This document shows positions 1-7,054 of a stretch of DNA of 17,489 nucleotides, piece by piece. Source of the DNA: Bacteriovoracaceae bacterium UBA2428 (lineage in GTDB: Bacteria > Bdellovibrionota > UBA2428). Position 1 is the stretch's first letter; each line of letters begins with the position of its first letter. The stretch is from NCBI GenBank assembly GCA_002343545.1, contig DDRA01000180.1, forward strand, positions 1 through 17,489. The letters run 5' to 3'. Below the pieces are notes generated by a model. It saw only the letters and a program-made list of their open reading frames with translations. It ran no database searches and was not told the origin of the DNA. A program made the translations under genes and the position numbers.

Positions 1-1
1 C

Positions 2-478
2 TACGGCGGCTCGATCGAGAATCGCGCGCGTCTTATGCTCGAGGTCACGGACGCCGTCGTCTCGGTGTGGGGTGCGGGCCGCGTCGGCATGCACCTCGCT
101 CCGCGCGGCGATTCGCACGACGTCGGCGACTCGAACTTGGCCGCGACCTTCGGCTACGTCGCCGAGCAACTCGGCCGTCGCAAGCTCGCCTTCTTGTGCG
201 CGCGCGAATCGCAGGCCGAGCCGCGGCTGGGTCCCGCGCTCAAGCGCGCTTTCGGCGGGGTTTATATCGCGAACGAAGGGCTCACGCCGGAGACCGGCGA
301 AAAACTGGTCGAGCGCGGCGAGGCCGACGCCGTCGCTTTCGGCAAGAGCTACATCTCGACGCCCGATCTCGTGGGCCGCATCGAGCGGGGCCAACCGCTC
401 AATCGTTGGAACGCCGAGACCTTCTACGCGAAGGGCGCGACGGGCTACACGGACTACCCCGAGTTTTCGGCGCTTTAG
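2..478 (+). CDS. Old Yellow Enzyme family alkene reductase / NADH:flavin oxidoreductase, C-terminal fragment
   Basis: This is the last 158 residues of an FMN-dependent TIM-barrel ene-reductase of the NemA/xenobiotic reductase type, which reduces activated C=C bonds with NAD(P)H in the cytoplasm. The fragment opens in frame with YGGSIENRARL, the conserved family block before the second half of the barrel. It then shows GVYIANEGLTPETGEKL and DAVAFGKSYISTPDLVGRI, which match the FMN-phosphate-binding strands of the family. It ends with TFYAKGATGYTDYP, the usual C-terminal block of NemA-like enzymes. The N-terminal part, including substrate-binding residues, is outside the window, so the substrate cannot be judged. 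The stop is TAG at 476-478, and 92 bp separate it from the next gene on the same strand. Family assignment is firm; the exact enzyme name is not. Confidence 0.93.
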   Translation, partial: YGGSIENRARLMLEVTDAVVSVWGAGRVGMHLAPRGDSHDVGDSNLAATFGYVAEQLGRRKLAFLCARESQAEPRLGPALKRAFGGVYIANEGLTPETGEKLVERGEADAVAFGKSYISTPDLVGRIERGQPLNRWNAETFYAKGATGYTDYPEFSAL

Positions 479-558
479 CCCCGCCCCGTGTGCCGCTTTG
501 GCCACGAAGTCGCGTCGTCTTAACGCAAGCTTCATCGAGTTTGGGTTGGGGTTCGTCC

Positions 559-564
559 GATAAT
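559..564 (+). promoter_or_regulatory. Candidate -10 element (GATAAT) just before the GTG at 571
   Basis: GATAAT differs from the sigma-70 -10 consensus at one position and stands out in GC-rich DNA. No good -35 hexamer lies at 16-18 bp (positions 536-541 read CGAGTT). If it is used, transcription would start at about 571, on the proposed GTG start codon itself. That would mean a leaderless message, or translation from the downstream TTG at 589 or ATG at 607. Confidence 0.35.
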
Positions 565-570
565 GGAGAG

Positions 571-3495
571 GTGAGAGACGCTCGTTTTTTGTTCCGGAAT
601 GCCGCGATGGGAATCGTGTTCGGCGCGTGGTCGCCGGCGGTTCTCGCCGTCGGCTACTACGGCGGATCCCACGAGATGATGAAGGCGGCCGAGCAGGCCC
701 AGCGGGCCCACGACGAGCATGCCGCGGTCATGCAGAACGACGCCGCCAAGACGCCCTGTCCCCACGAACTCATTCGCCAGGTCTCCGAGCGCGACGACGG
801 TTGGTCGTGGCTCAACATGGGGGCCAAGCAGCAGTGCGGATTCCTCGAGAGCGCGGCGAAGGCCGACGAGTTGGAGCGGCAGCTCAAGTCCGCCGGTCTG
901 CCGGGGCAGCCGGACGTCAGCATCTCTGGATGTCTCGACAAGCAAGGCGCCCAAAACAGCGGCAACGGCCGCTACGTCGTCGCGAACTACTACTATATCA
1001 TGAACCGCCTTTCGGGCGCGGCCGCGACGAACGTCGCGGCCATCGCCGACATCGACCGCTTGCGCGGGGCTCCCATCCTTCCCGACGAGGCTAGTCTCAG
1101 CCCGGGCGAGAAGGTCCTGCCGGGCGTGGCCGGTATCATCAAGAAGCAGAAAGCCGAAGGCGACCAGTGCGGCGCCGGCGGCACGAGCGGCATGCGCCAG
1201 ACCGTCGAGAACACGCGCAAGGCGCTCTCCGTTTACGCCGATCTCAAGCGTACGGCGACGGTCGTGACCCGCGACCGCACGCTTGAGGGTCAGAAGAGTT
1301 CAAAGGAGAAGCGCGAGAAAGCCGCGGCGTCGTTGCGCCTGATGGAAAGCGTCATGCCTTGGCTTCGCAACCCCGAGTTCCAGCAGATGGCCGACTCCTT
1401 CCAAAATCAGCTTCGCGGGTTGAGTCGGGGTCGCTACGCCGGAGCCATCAAGACCAAAACGGCCGAGGAGTTCTTCTCGGAGAGCGATCTCCAGACGAAG
1501 ATCAACGCGCACTTCGATAAGCTCCGCGCGGGCCTCGTCAAACAGAACCAGGATCTCGCGAAGGCTTCGGTCTGTTTGCACGGTGGCGCCACGGGTTGCT
1601 TTTCGAACTTCCGCGAGACCATCAACAAGGCGCCCGAGCCTTCGCACGTGAATTGGTTGAACGCCAAGAGCGACGAAATGGGGGCCTTGCACGCCGCGGC
1701 CCGGACGGCCGAGGCGGCCGGACCGATGATGGCGGGACCGGCGGCCGTCTTGCGGCAGGCCCACCAGAACTCCAGTCAGCAGGCGGCCGCCGTCTCGAGC
1801 GTCGGGGCGATCGGCGCGTGCTTCCAATCGAGCCGTAACGACCAAGCTCAACTCAGCGAGACCGCGCTTCAGATGGGGCTCGTGCTCGCGACGGCGCCGG
1901 CGGGTTTGGTCGGTGCTTTCGCAAAAGGCGCCGGCGCTCTCGTCTCGGGTATTCGCGCCGTCGCGTTCCTGGGGGAAGGCATCACGGGTGGATATGGCGT
2001 CGCGGAGGCGCTCGAGAGCTGCATGACTTCTTCGGCGACCCAGGCGAGCGCGGGCGGCTCCGACGGAGGCTCTTGTTCGAAGACGCCGCTTGGCGCCCGC
2101 GCCCAGCTGAGCGTGAGCGGCGGGAGCTGCGGATTGAACGTCGCGTTGGGCCTCGCCGGCTTCGCGGGCTCGGCGATCAACGGCCTTAAAGCCGTCGGTG
2201 GCCTTTCGAAGGCCCTGGGCGCGGCGGATGAAGCGGCGGACGCCGCGGCCGCCGCGGCGAAACTCGAGAAGGCGGCCGAGGGCGGCGCCGACGTCTTGGC
2301 CGCGAGCCAGCTGACGCCCGACCAGATCGCCGCGCAAAAGCGCCTCGTCGACGCTCAGAAGGCGGACTTGGCCAAGGGCGGCGCGGGCGAGAGCCTCGTA
2401 CAGCGAAACGCGGAGCTGAACAACATCGCGAGCGGCGCGGACCCCGAGGCGGCGGCCGAAGCGGCCGCGCAGATTCGCGCCAACATCAAGCAAGAGCTCG
2501 GGGACCTTCGCAAGAAGGCCGGAGTGACGGGCGAGGTTTCCGACGCCGAAGTCGACGCCGTGCTGAAGGCGCACAAAGACATCGCCGTCGAAGTCTACGG
2601 CGGTGCTCAGGTCGCGGGCGGGGCCTCGGTCGAGCACGCCAAGAAGCTCGTCGAGAAGAAGAAAATCATGATGGAGCGGGGGCTGAGCGAGCCCGAGGCC
2701 GATCTCATGGTGCGCATGGGTTACGCGGGCGACGCGGCTTCGGCCGCGAACGCGGCGCCGACGGACGTTCAAACTTTCGCCAAGAGTATTCGGGAAAAGA
2801 GAATCGAGCAGTTTACTGATGACGAGATCAAGAAGGTGCGTGAGTTCCGTGAACGGGAAAGGGCGTTGCACGAGAAGCGCATGAATGGAGGAGGGCTCTC
2901 GGAAGCCGAAATGGCCGAACATAAGCAACTGAGAACCCATGGATACAACTTCCCGCGGGATTACGAGTTCGACGAAATGCTGAGGGCGAGATCCGCCGCC
3001 GCGAGACCGGCCCCCGTGCCGGAAGTGAAGCCGACGCCTATGGCGGTCAAGCCGGCGTCGGCCGCCGTGCCGAGCGCCGCACGGCCGATCGCGGCTCCTC
3101 CCGTGGCGCCCTCGTCGGCCTCTCGGCTGATCCCGGGTGCCCAACCGGCGCCCATGGCGGCTGCGGTGGTCGCTCCGAAGCCGGCCCTCAATCTGAAGGC
3201 GAAGGGACCCGGGTACTCTCTCGAAAAAAACGGCACCCTTCTCAAAGTTCAAACCGTCGAAAGTCGGGCTGGCGATTTGGTCGTCGTCGAGCAGAACGGC
3301 AAGCAGTGGGCCGCCTCCCTCGTGGAACGAAGCGTGAACTCGCAAGGGGGGCGGGTCGTCGAGGTCGTGATGGATCGCGGGCTCTTAGGCAAGTATAGCT
3401 TCGGTCGCTTCGAGCTCGCGAAGGATGGTACGTTGCTCAACGTCCATGGGGTCGAAAATATCCTGGATCCCAGCATCCTAAAAAAGGGGCTCTGA
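571..3495 (+). CDS. Large secreted Cys- and Ala-rich protein of unknown function (974 aa)
   Basis: I do not recognise the family. From the GTG at 571 the protein has a Sec-type signal peptide: basic start (RDARFLFR), hydrophobic core and a possible cleavage site after Ala26 (V-L-A). Ten cysteines (63, 89, 121, 200, 335, 343, 417, 484, 502, 520) all lie in the first 520 residues, an even number that suits an oxidised periplasmic or extracellular domain. Gly/Ala-rich hydrophobic stretches at about 432-480 and 520-550 could be membrane-interacting. Residues 550-800 are charged, Ala-rich and probably helical. A Pro/Ala linker (about 808-872) leads to a beta-rich domain (878-974) in which the pattern L-x-K-[ND]-G-T-L-L-x-V-x-x-V-E occurs twice (884-897 and 949-962). 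The start is uncertain: TTG 589 and ATG 607 are in frame and would keep most of the signal peptide. The GGAG before 571 is too close to be an ordinary ribosome site. The gene converges on the M48 gene with an 18-bp gap. Confidence 0.8.
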   Translation: MRDARFLFRNAAMGIVFGAWSPAVLAVGYYGGSHEMMKAAEQAQRAHDEHAAVMQNDAAKTPCPHELIRQVSERDDGWSWLNMGAKQQCGFLESAAKADELERQLKSAGLPGQPDVSISGCLDKQGAQNSGNGRYVVANYYYIMNRLSGAAATNVAAIADIDRLRGAPILPDEASLSPGEKVLPGVAGIIKKQKAEGDQCGAGGTSGMRQTVENTRKALSVYADLKRTATVVTRDRTLEGQKSSKEKREKAAASLRLMESVMPWLRNPEFQQMADSFQNQLRGLSRGRYAGAIKTKTAEEFFSESDLQTKINAHFDKLRAGLVKQNQDLAKASVCLHGGATGCFSNFRETINKAPEPSHVNWLNAKSDEMGALHAAARTAEAAGPMMAGPAAVLRQAHQNSSQQAAAVSSVGAIGACFQSSRNDQAQLSETALQMGLVLATAPAGLVGAFAKGAGALVSGIRAVAFLGEGITGGYGVAEALESCMTSSATQASAGGSDGGSCSKTPLGARAQLSVSGGSCGLNVALGLAGFAGSAINGLKAVGGLSKALGAADEAADAAAAAAKLEKAAEGGADVLAASQLTPDQIAAQKRLVDAQKADLAKGGAGESLVQRNAELNNIASGADPEAAAEAAAQIRANIKQELGDLRKKAGVTGEVSDAEVDAVLKAHKDIAVEVYGGAQVAGGASVEHAKKLVEKKKIMMERGLSEPEADLMVRMGYAGDAASAANAAPTDVQTFAKSIREKRIEQFTDDEIKKVREFRERERALHEKRMNGGGLSEAEMAEHKQLRTHGYNFPRDYEFDEMLRARSAAARPAPVPEVKPTPMAVKPASAAVPSAARPIAAPPVAPSSASRLIPGAQPAPMAAAVVAPKPALNLKAKGPGYSLEKNGTLLKVQTVESRAGDLVVVEQNGKQWAASLVERSVNSQGGRVVEVVMDRGLLGKYSFGRFELAKDGTLLNVHGVENILDPSILKKGL

Positions 3496-3513
3496 TCGCA
3501 TTGTGATGCCTCG

Positions 3514-4308
3514 CTAAAGCTTTTCGCCGACGCCGTACTTCGGCGACTTGGCGTAGAGGGCTTGCGCTTCGGCCTGCATCGCTTGAAGCTGCGCGACGCG
3601 GTTCGCGTCGGCCGGGTGGGTCGACATCCATTCGGGCGGCTTGCCGCCGCCCGTCGCCTTCGAGAATCGCTGCCAGAAGCGCGGGCCTTCGGCCGGGTCG
3701 TAGCCGGCCTGCGCGGCGTACCTCAGCCCAAGCTCGTCGGCCTCGGATTCGTTGCCACGCGAAAAAGGTAGCATGACGCCGAACTGCGCGCCGAGCCCGA
3801 GTCCGCCCATGATGAGCGGCTTGTAGCGGTTGTCCTTGAGCACCGTCGCGTCGACGGTCGCGAGTCCGAACTGCAAAAGCAAACCCTGCGAAACGCGCTG
3901 CACGCCGTGGCGGGCGACGGCGTGGGCGATCTCGTGGCCCATGACGATGGCCATGCCGCCCTCGGTCTCGAGCGCGGGCAGGATACCCGTGTAGAAGGCG
4001 ACTTTGCCGCCCGGCAGACAGAAGGCGTTCATGTCCTTGCTCTCGATGAGCGTGAACTGCCAGTCGAAGTCGCTCACCGGTACGACGGCCGCGATGCGTT
4101 GCCCGACGCGCTGGAGGATCGCGTTGAGGCGCGCGTCCGTGCTGACTTTCTCTTTGGCCAAGACTTCCTTGTAGGCCTCGTCGCCCATCTGCTTCTCTTG
4201 CGCGCGCGGGATGAGATTGAGCCCCTTGCGATTCGTCCCGGGAATGCTCATACAAGCCGAGAGCAAAAACACGGAAGCAAACGAAACGTAACGAAACGTC
4301 GAAGTCAT
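3514..4308 (-). CDS. M48 family zinc metalloprotease, predicted lipoprotein (LoiP/BepA-like)
   Basis: This 264-residue protein has a lipoprotein signal with lipobox L-S-A-C (Cys19), so it should be anchored in the envelope facing the periplasm. The catalytic HEIAH motif spans residues 125-129 (two zinc-ligand histidines and the catalytic Glu126). NESEAD at 186-191 carries the downstream glutamate ligand typical of M48 enzymes. STHP around His231, followed by an Arg, matches the conserved histidine segment seen in BepA-type members. Length fits the short LoiP/YggG type, with no TPR domain. Relatives degrade or quality-control misfolded outer-membrane proteins; the substrate here is unknown. 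ATG start at 4308 has AGGA about 7 nt upstream. The gene begins 21 nt after the histidine kinase stop, so it is probably the last gene of that operon. No terminator hairpin is obvious in the 18 bp after the stop. Confidence 0.93.
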   Translation of the reverse strand: MTSTFRYVSFASVFLLSACMSIPGTNRKGLNLIPRAQEKQMGDEAYKEVLAKEKVSTDARLNAILQRVGQRIAAVVPVSDFDWQFTLIESKDMNAFCLPGGKVAFYTGILPALETEGGMAIVMGHEIAHAVARHGVQRVSQGLLLQFGLATVDATVLKDNRYKPLIMGGLGLGAQFGVMLPFSRGNESEADELGLRYAAQAGYDPAEGPRFWQRFSKATGGGKPPEWMSTHPADANRVAQLQAMQAEAQALYAKSPKYGVGEKL

Positions 4309-4329
4309 ACCGCGATCCTAGCCTGACGC

Positions 4330-5784
4330 CTAGCGTACCGGCAAGCGGGCGAGGATGCGGGCGCCTTCGGGATTCCGGGGGTCGTGGCCGCGGTTCGTGA
4401 CTTCGAGCTCGCCGTGGTGGGCCGACACGATGGCGCGCATGATGACGCCGCCCAACCCGAGCGAGATGCGTCCGTCGGGGCCGGGCTCGTAGTCGCGCGC
4501 GAGGCGTTGCTGGCCGAAGTTCGCGAGAAGCTCGGGGGGCAGGCCGGGGCCGTCGTCCTCGACCGTGATCTCCAGCCGTTTGCCGTCGTCGGCAAGGCCC
4601 ACGCGCAGCTCGACGCGGTCGCGCGCGTGCGCGAGGGCGTTGTCGAGCGCGTTGCGAACGTAGCGCGTGAGCAAGTGCCGGTCGCCGAAGAAGCGGAAGT
4701 CCGGCGGCAAGGCGCTTTGCAGGCGAAGGCTTTTGGTCGGGTGAGTGGCCTCGATGCGACTCGCCTCGTCTTCGAGCAGCGCCGCGAGGTCGAGGGCCTG
4801 ACCCCGGCTCACGTAACGCGGGTCTTCGACGCGCGCCAAGAAGAGCAGATCCTCGACGATGTGCGCGAGGTAGGCGACCTCCTTGGTCGAGATGTCGAGC
4901 AGATCGCGCCGCGTTTCGGCCGCGAGCGCTTCGCCTTTGTTCTGCAGCGTCTCCAGGCAGTTCTTGAGCGAGGCCAGCGGCGTGCGCAAGTCGTGGCCGA
5001 GCTCTTCGAGGATGCGCGTGCGGGTTTTCTCGTGCTGCCGCACCCGGTCCACGAGCGCCTCGATCTCGTCGGCCATCGCGTTGAAGCGGCTCATCAGCTG
5101 GCCGGCTTCGTCGAGCTTCTTGACGGGGAAACGCGCCTTCAGGTCGCCGCCCCGGATGCGCGACATGACGCTCTCGATGACGGCCGTGTTGCGGCGCAAG
5201 TAGTAGAAGAGCACGGCGAAGGAAAGGAACGCCGAAAGCATGGCCGCCACGACGACGAAGATCATGTGCATCGGCAGCATGGGCGGCCGCGGCCGTTTGG
5301 GGTCGCGACGCTGGATCGAGACGAGGTAGCGGGGAGAGGCCGTGCCCAAGCGCACGATGACGGAGCCGCGCGGCCCGCCCGGGGGCCCGAAGAGCGACTT
5401 CCAAAAACTGCGCTTGGCGTTGGGCGGCTCGAGCAAAACGCTTTCGCCGGGCTCTCCGGGAAGCATGGCCCGGTCGATGCGGTCGAGCCCCTTGGAATCT
5501 TCGCGGGTGGCGGCCAAGATGCGGAGCTCGCCATCCAGCACGTAAAGATCCACGGGGCCTTCGAAAGCCCGCGTACTGACGAGGCGTCTCAGCGCGTTCT
5601 CGGGCGCTTCGGGATCCAGGTTCTCGAGCAGGTTCGCGAAAAACTGCGTGGGGCCCGGGGCTTCACGCTCGCGCTGCTTGGACTGCATGTAGAGCGGGAA
5701 GGCCGCGAAGCCGGCCAGCACGAGCACGATCGTCGCGAGGAGCGAAACGAAGAGCTGCCGCTGCAGGAAGGAAGACTTCTTCAC
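4330..5784 (-). CDS. Membrane sensor histidine kinase (HAMP-HisKA-HATPase)
   Basis: This 484-residue transmembrane kinase pairs with the response regulator directly upstream. Transmembrane segments are at about 11-32 and 171-196, enclosing a periplasmic sensor region of about 135 residues that has no cysteine and no domain I recognise. A HAMP linker follows (about 197-250). The phosphoacceptor is His264 in ELGHDLRTPL. The ATP-binding domain has an N box (Asn378, Asn382), a G1 box DDGPG (410-414) and a G2-like GLGG (443-446). The order matches CpxA/RstB-type kinases. The start is GTG at 5784, overlapping the regulator stop as GTGA, with AAGG/GTGG-like bases about 8 nt upstream; this implies translational coupling. 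Co-location with a periplasmic Cys-rich protein and a periplasmic protease suggests, by inference, that it senses an envelope condition. Confidence 0.95.
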   Translation of the reverse strand: MKKSSFLQRQLFVSLLATIVLVLAGFAAFPLYMQSKQREREAPGPTQFFANLLENLDPEAPENALRRLVSTRAFEGPVDLYVLDGELRILAATREDSKGLDRIDRAMLPGEPGESVLLEPPNAKRSFWKSLFGPPGGPRGSVIVRLGTASPRYLVSIQRRDPKRPRPPMLPMHMIFVVVAAMLSAFLSFAVLFYYLRRNTAVIESVMSRIRGGDLKARFPVKKLDEAGQLMSRFNAMADEIEALVDRVRQHEKTRTRILEELGHDLRTPLASLKNCLETLQNKGEALAAETRRDLLDISTKEVAYLAHIVEDLLFLARVEDPRYVSRGQALDLAALLEDEASRIEATHPTKSLRLQSALPPDFRFFGDRHLLTRYVRNALDNALAHARDRVELRVGLADDGKRLEITVEDDGPGLPPELLANFGQQRLARDYEPGPDGRISLGLGGVIMRAIVSAHHGELEVTNRGHDPRNPEGARILARLPVR

Positions 5785-6467
5785 GCTTCCACCTTCTCGA
5801 GCCGGTAGCCCACGCCGTAGACCGAAGCGATCTGGACGCCGTGCACCTCGGCCTTTTTGAGACGCGCGCGCAAGTGGCTCACGTGCGAGTCGATCGTGCG
5901 GTCGAAGAGGTTGCCTTCACGGTCGATCGACTCGAGCAGCTCCTCGCGGGTGACGACGGCGTCGGCCCTGCGGAGCAAGACGCAGAGCACGTCGAACTCG
6001 CGGCGGTTCAGGTCGATTTCCTCGTCGCCGAAGAAGGCGCGGCGTTCGCGCGGCAGCGCGCGCAGCTCGCCGAAGCGGAGCTCCGCCTCGCGTTCGGCGT
6101 TCTGGCGAAGGGCCGCGCGGATACGCGCCACGAGCTCGCGCGGGCCGAAGGGCTTGCGCACGAAGTCCTGCGCCCCGCTCTCGAGCGCGGCGATGGCCGA
6201 TTCCTCGTCCGTGCGGGCCGTCAGGAAGAGGATCGGCGTCGCGAGCTTGGCGTCTTCGCGCAGCCGACGGCAGAGCTCGAGTCCCGTTCCGTCGGGCAGG
6301 TTCCAGTCGAACAGCATGAGGTCGAAGTCCCGCGTCGGGGCCAGGCCCTCGGCCGTGCGCACGTCGCGGGCCCATTCGACTTGGTAGCCTTCGAGCTCGA
6401 GGCTGATCTTGAGGCTCCGCCCCAGCGCGGCGTCGTCTTCGAGGAGGAGAAGTTTTTCCGTCGCCAT
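5781..6467 (-). CDS. OmpR/PhoB-family DNA-binding response regulator
   Basis: This 228-residue regulator has an N-terminal receiver domain with the acidic pocket Asp11/Asp12, phosphoacceptor Asp54 (in LFDWNLPDG), Thr83 and Lys105 (in VRKPF). All catalytic positions are intact. The C-terminal winged-helix domain (about 130-226) shows LNRREFDVL, VVTREELLESI, the recognition-helix block RTIDSHVSHLRARL and the closing VYGVGYRLEKV typical of OmpR/PhoB proteins. AGGAAG lies 7 nt before the ATG. It is the second gene of the cluster, 70 bp after the Cys-rich gene and overlapping the kinase start by 4 bp. It probably acts as a cytoplasmic transcription factor phosphorylated by that kinase. Targets are unknown; autoregulation of this operon would be typical of the family. 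Confidence 0.95.
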   Translation of the reverse strand: MATEKLLLLEDDAALGRSLKISLELEGYQVEWARDVRTAEGLAPTRDFDLMLFDWNLPDGTGLELCRRLREDAKLATPILFLTARTDEESAIAALESGAQDFVRKPFGPRELVARIRAALRQNAEREAELRFGELRALPRERRAFFGDEEIDLNRREFDVLCVLLRRADAVVTREELLESIDREGNLFDRTIDSHVSHLRARLKKAEVHGVQIASVYGVGYRLEKVEA

Positions 6468-6489
6468 ATACGTTCTTCCTAGCGTGCCA

Positions 6490-6515
6490 CGTCCCCGGCG
6501 CCGACGCCAGGGACG
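6490..6515 (-). other. Strong intercistronic stem-loop (11-bp stem, 4-nt loop)
   Basis: The two arms (6505-6515 and 6490-6500) pair over 11 positions around the loop TCGG. In the minus-strand transcript the only imperfect pair is a G-U wobble; in the plus-strand transcript the same position is a C-A mismatch, so the structure suits the direction of the operon. No U tract follows, so it is not a standard intrinsic terminator. It sits between the Cys-rich gene and the response regulator gene and could stabilise the upstream message or attenuate read-through. A second smaller stem (CGGGG/CCCCG) lies immediately beside it at about 6516-6533. Confidence 0.6.
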
Positions 6516-6537
6516 CGGGGTTGCGGGCCCCGGCTTC

Positions 6538-6927
6538 CTAGTTTTGCGAGGCGTGTCCGCCGCGAGGCCCCCGGCGTTCGCCGCCTTCTCGCGGCCCGCG
6601 GCGCGGCGGAGGGGGCAGGCTTTCGAAGAAAGATTTGCAGCCGGCGCTCACGCTTTCCTGGGCCAAGTGGAGGCAGCGCATGAGTTCGCGACCGCTCGCG
6701 GTCTGGCACTTGCTTTCGATGTCGCTGCCGCAGGCCGCGTGCAGGCGTTGCTGCATTTCTTCGTGCCGCTTCTTCCTCTCGGCGCGCTGGGCCTCGCTGG
6801 GCTCGCTCCGCTCCCCACGCGGCGGTCCGTCCGGGGGCGGCGTCTCGTCGACCTCGGCGCGCGCGCCCAGGGCGGCGAAGCAAAGCGGAAGGACCCAGAG
6901 ACGGAGGTAGGAAAAGTGTCGGCTCAT
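6538..6927 (-). CDS. Small secreted Cys-rich protein with a GLG1/FGFR-type Cys-rich repeat
   Basis: This 129-residue protein has a signal peptide ending in GARA with likely cleavage after Ala24, so the mature form should be periplasmic. Mature residues 25-60 are Pro/Glu/Arg-rich. Four cysteines (66, 74, 85, 97) lie in a compact helical block with the spacing C-x7-C-x10-C-x11-C, including ACGSDIESKC and LMRCLHLA. This resembles one Cys-rich GLG1/FGFR repeat, a small disulphide-stabilised module found in some bacterial secreted proteins. The tail (about 105-129) is Pro/Arg/Gly-rich and strongly basic. AGAGGAG lies 6-8 nt before the ATG, a good ribosome site. It is the first gene of the cluster that continues with the regulator, kinase and M48 protease. 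By analogy with CpxP or Spy it could be a periplasmic accessory or chaperone, but this is inference from position only. Confidence 0.82.
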   Translation of the reverse strand: MSRHFSYLRLWVLPLCFAALGARAEVDETPPPDGPPRGERSEPSEAQRAERKKRHEEMQQRLHAACGSDIESKCQTASGRELMRCLHLAQESVSAGCKSFFESLPPPPRRGPREGGERRGPRGGHASQN

Positions 6928-6943
6928 ATCGGCTCCTCTTTCT

Positions 6944-6963
6944 CGGCGGCTTCAACGCCGCCG
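6944..6963 (-). promoter_or_regulatory. Leader hairpin upstream of the Cys-rich protein gene
   Basis: A perfect 7-bp GC stem (CGGCGGC / GCCGCCG) with a 6-nt loop lies about 17 nt before the ATG of the Cys-rich gene, next to its ribosome binding site. It could influence initiation or protect the 5' end of the message. No convincing sigma-70 promoter is visible further upstream (6964-7054). Confidence 0.4.
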
Positions 6964-7054
6964 TGTCGAGGACCATCATCGCCCGGGAGTGTGGAAGAAA
7001 AATGGAAGGAAAGGGCCAAGGATACTCGTCGCTTAGGCGCGACCGCCGGGCGGG

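Noticed and set aside
67..570. Upstream extension of the unknown secreted protein frame to position 67
   Set aside because: It overlaps the reductase gene in another frame, is Arg-rich and would place the signal peptide internally.
1300..3345. Long minus-strand frame (681 codons) opposite the secreted protein gene
   Set aside because: It has shadow composition (Arg/Leu/Val/Asp/Gly-rich), no recognisable domain and no ribosome site.
3496..3513. GCAT/ATGC inverted repeat between the convergent secreted protein and M48 genes
   Set aside because: A 4-bp stem with no U tract is too weak to call a terminator.
3437..5404. Long minus-strand frame in a different register over the kinase and protease genes
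   Set aside because: The overlapping genes in other frames have complete catalytic motifs; this one is Arg/Pro/Ala-rich shadow sequence.
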